Assembly (NCBI RefSeq): GCF_003026395.1
Contig: NZ_PYOO01000001.1
Span: 248,001 to 312,000, forward strand
Source: Photobacterium iliopiscarium
Lineage (GTDB): Bacteria; Pseudomonadota; Gammaproteobacteria; Enterobacterales; Vibrionaceae
Direction: 5' to 3'
Length of the DNA stretch: 64,000 nt
Part shown: in pieces, positions 63,392 to 64,000 of the stretch
How positions within the stretch are numbered: position 1 is the stretch's first letter
Layout: every line of letters starts with the position of its first letter
Notes under the pieces: generated by a model
What the model saw: only the letters and a program-made list of their open reading frames with translations
Database searches by the model: none
What the model was told of the DNA's origin: nothing
Position numbers and translations under genes: made by a program

Positions 63392-63847
63392 CTTATAATT
63401 CCTTGTTTAATCAGAGTAAATGAGGATCCCCTCCCCCAAATTTCTATCTCTAATGATGTGAGTTTCAATATTGATATTTCTGGTCACTCCAACGTTTTAC
63501 TTGATGCGGTGATTATTATTCATTTGAAGATTTGATGCATCATTTGTCGTTATGATGTTCTCGGAAAACAGCAAGAATCCGAATATATCCGAATAACACT
63601 TTGCCATTTGAGATAAAAGAAAGGGTTTTATGACAGAATTACGTAATTAGCGGACATCTCATTAACTAAAAAACAGCAGATTAACGTTAATTACGGTAGG
63701 TAAAACTATCATTCCTATAAAAGTAAAAATTTGAGCTTATCTATGTCGAGCTAAATGCTCATCATGATTTAGCTCTTTATGGGTAATGACATTGTTTATA
63801 TAAATGATTCTTGAATTTTTACCTTCACTATTAAGCAGGTAATTCAA
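63392..63847. other. Divergent intergenic region between holin and ogr-like genes
   Basis: 456 bp with no gene. It must hold promoters for both directions. TGTTCTCGGAAAACA at about 63553-63567 is a TGT-N9-ACA palindrome; P2-type Ogr sites have TGT-N12-ACA, so I do not claim it as an Ogr site. Confidence 0.5.
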
Positions 63848-64000
63848 ATGGCAATGCGTATTCATTGTACTCAGTGTGGCGGAAAAGCACGTATCAATAA
63901 AACAAACTGGTTTTCAAATGCTGCAGCAGACTTATATTGTTCATGCTCTGATCCCGAATGTGGACATACTTTCGTTATGTCTTTAGGTTTCAGTCATACC
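63848..64000 (+). CDS. ogr: Ogr/Delta-like late transcription activator, 3' truncated by the window
   Basis: The visible 51 residues start MAMRIHCTQCGGKARINKTN and include the CxxC ... CSCSDPECGHTF zinc-binding set of phage P2 Ogr/Delta proteins, which switch on late (structural and lysis) genes through RNA polymerase alpha. It is divergent from the holin/lysozyme operon, which could be its target. Confidence 0.85.
   Translation, partial: MAMRIHCTQCGGKARINKTNWFSNAAADLYCSCSDPECGHTFVMSLGFSHT

Noticed and set aside
63553-63567. TGT-N9-ACA palindrome as an Ogr-binding site
   Set aside because: P2-type sites have 12 bases between TGT and ACA; spacing does not fit.

Overview
The window is AT-rich gamma-proteobacterial DNA, most probably from a Vibrionaceae member close to Photobacterium. 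This rests on the gene set (Bat operon, sstT, guaC, a DUF2999 protein, yiaVW-like genes) and on the integron attC-like sites; no rRNA is present to confirm it.

Layout. 1-13.7 kb is chromosomal: a Bat (DUF58/VWA/BatD) membrane operon, sstT, small hypothetical genes, a YiaVW-like HlyD pair with a divergent AraC-type regulator, and guaC. From 13,745 to 42,684 lies a complete type I-F3 CRISPR-associated Tn7-like transposon (CAST) of 28,940 bp, flanked by the 5-bp duplication AATAG and inserted 23 bp after the guaC stop codon. It has tnsABC at the guaC-proximal end. At the other end it has an Xre regulator, a winged-helix/helicase pair, tniQ-cas8/5-cas7-cas6, a CRISPR array, and a separately promoted atypical guide aimed at the guaC 3' end. 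There is no cas1 or cas2/3. About 15 kb of cargo lies between the two gene blocks and a smaller cargo block lies beyond the guide. Cargo includes an Avs4-like STAND NTPase, a HEPN protein, a coiled-coil nuclease-like protein, a trypsin-like protease and several unknown genes.

Three observations stand out. (1) The first spacer of the CRISPR array is a perfect 32/32 match, with a CC PAM, to the host batD gene 9 kb upstream. The array therefore carries a guide against the chromosome in which the transposon sits. (2) Much of the cargo is in integron-like units: a conserved leader repeat, one to three genes separated by attC-like sites, and sometimes a conserved trailer. No integron integrase is visible. 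One such unit, carrying a NACHT NTPase, lies just outside the transposon beyond the displaced guaC terminator. (3) The Xre promoter region and the atypical guide promoter share GGACTATAATCC around their -10 boxes, which suggests common control.

45.6-52.2 kb holds a two-partner secretion pair (TpsA exoprotein, TpsB transporter). 52.6-55.9 kb holds a sulfur-transport cluster (two YeeE/YedE proteins and an ArsR-family BigR-like repressor with two operators), a MOSC protein and a DUF2999 protein. 56-64 kb is phage-derived: a Tat-signal protein with a tail-fibre-like domain, a beta-helix tail-spike-like protein, a holin/endolysin/Rz/Rz1 lysis cassette and the start of an ogr-like late activator. 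It may be a P2-like prophage edge or a domesticated lysis-type export locus. All identifications are from reading the sequence; no database search was run.
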